DNA from: Phycisphaeraceae bacterium
GTDB lineage: Bacteria; Planctomycetota; Phycisphaerae; Phycisphaerales; UBA1924
Length of the DNA stretch: 64,000 nt
Direction: 5' to 3'
Assembly (NCBI GenBank): GCA_019636555.1
Contig: JAHBXH010000001.1
Coordinates: 620,001-684,000 of the forward strand
The notes under the pieces are model-generated. The model made no database searches. It was not told the origin of the DNA and worked only from the letters and a program-made list of their open reading frames with translations. Shown in pieces: positions 63,551 through 64,000 of the stretch. A program made the position numbers and the translations under genes. The first letter of the stretch is position 1. Every line of letters begins with the position of its first letter.

Positions 63551-64000
63551 TCAACTCCCGCACACTTCCGCAAACTTGAGCGCGAGGATTTCCGCCGAGC
63601 GCTCCGGCTCGCCGAGTCCCGTTTTCTGGCGCACATCCGCCTTCACGCACGCATCGAGCAGGTCCGCCGCCGAATTCGGATCAACCTTCCCCGCCGCGTG
63701 CAGGATGATCTCCTTGCTCGGCCCCCAGAGTTTCAGCGCTCCCGCCAGCGCAAAAGGATTGACGCCCGCGCGGATGCCGCGGGCCGCGCCGTGCAACTTG
63801 CGGGCAAGGTCGGTCATCGCCCAGAAGATCATGATCGTCGGTTGGCGCGAAACCTGGATGAGATCGCGCACGTGCGCCACCGCTTGCTGGGAGTCGCCCG
63901 AAACCAGCGTGGACTGAATTCCCCAGACCTCTTCTTCGCGCGACTTGCCCACAAACTGTGAAACCAGCTCCACCGAAATCACGCCGGGCTTGCTCCCGGC
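63551..64000 (-). CDS. holA: DNA polymerase III subunit delta (5' end outside window)
   Basis: C-terminal part of the clamp-loader delta subunit; the frame is open to the window edge. The visible 149 residues show the conserved VSQFVGKSREEEVWGI start of domain III and the helical collar (HVRDLIQVSRQPTIMIFWAM then ARKLHGAARGI, FALAGALKLWGPSKEI). Delta opens the beta clamp for loading onto primed DNA. Full length would be about 340 residues, so about 190 lie outside. Confidence 0.8.
   Translation of the reverse strand, partial: AGSKPGVISVELVSQFVGKSREEEVWGIQSTLVSGDSQQAVAHVRDLIQVSRQPTIMIFWAMTDLARKLHGAARGIRAGVNPFALAGALKLWGPSKEIILHAAGKVDPNSAADLLDACVKADVRQKTGLGEPERSAEILALKFAEVCGS

Overview
The window is a GC-rich bacterial chromosome segment, most likely from a planctomycete of the Phycisphaerae type. 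The signs are several PEP-CTERM-type anchored exported proteins, a secreted protein ending in two dockerin-like Asp/Asn repeats, prepilin-like proteins of the large planctomycetal family, CxxCGY zinc-ribbon membrane proteins, a HYExO-type nuclease-like protein and an oversized signal peptidase I. No rRNA, tRNA, CRISPR array or complete mobile element was recognised. The genes are a mix of housekeeping and accessory functions in short operons. The first and last genes (oligopeptidase B and DNA polymerase III delta) are cut by the window edges.

Layout. 1-3.8 kb: oligopeptidase B, pirin, and a repeat-rich exported protein. 4-8.6 kb: surface-glycan genes, namely a glycosyltransferase fused to a KdsC-like phosphatase, divergent from a nucleotidyltransferase-PfkB kinase fusion (HldE domains in reverse order) plus a GT2 transferase. 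8.6-14.4 kb: dockerin-like secreted protein, pabB, ppdK. 14.4-24 kb: a zinc-ribbon membrane protein, an HTH regulator divergent from PEP-CTERM proteins (two of them tandem paralogues), aldo/keto reductase, a Tat-exported PLP enzyme, a flagellin-like protein, a TPR protein and a fourth PEP-CTERM protein. 24.6-31.8 kb: a nuoG that stands apart from other nuo genes, a 54-residue membrane protein, truA, a second zinc-ribbon protein, a GT4 transferase, a large exported protein and a frameshifted cupin.

31.8-34.4 kb is the most accessory-looking stretch: a GNAT gene and a two-gene unit encoding a three-cysteine-motif (Gp37/Gp68-like) protein and its methyltransferase-like partner TcmP, apparently read from a leaderless promoter. 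34.4-43 kb: trpS, a CPBP protease, trpC, a thioredoxin-fold protein without redox cysteines, hisS, an IS110 transposase remnant, a third zinc-ribbon protein and lepB. 43-49.5 kb: ricT with a very long disordered tail, small exported proteins, the HYExO protein and an MCE/ABC lipid-transport pair. 49.6-53 kb: cysteine desulfurase, TetR regulator, yidD-rnpA and a membrane protein.

53-58.4 kb: two FabF-like ketosynthases, one lacking two conserved active-site residues, flank a GxxExxY protein and are followed by an ABC-F ATPase. 58.4-64 kb: a broken and an intact prepilin-like paralogue, a DUF1634/TauE exporter pair, a Tat-exported aldo/keto reductase and holA. Points worth following up are the TcmP pair, the unusual domain fusions, the degenerate ketosynthase, the redox-dead thioredoxin, the zinc-ribbon family and the dispersed small repeats.
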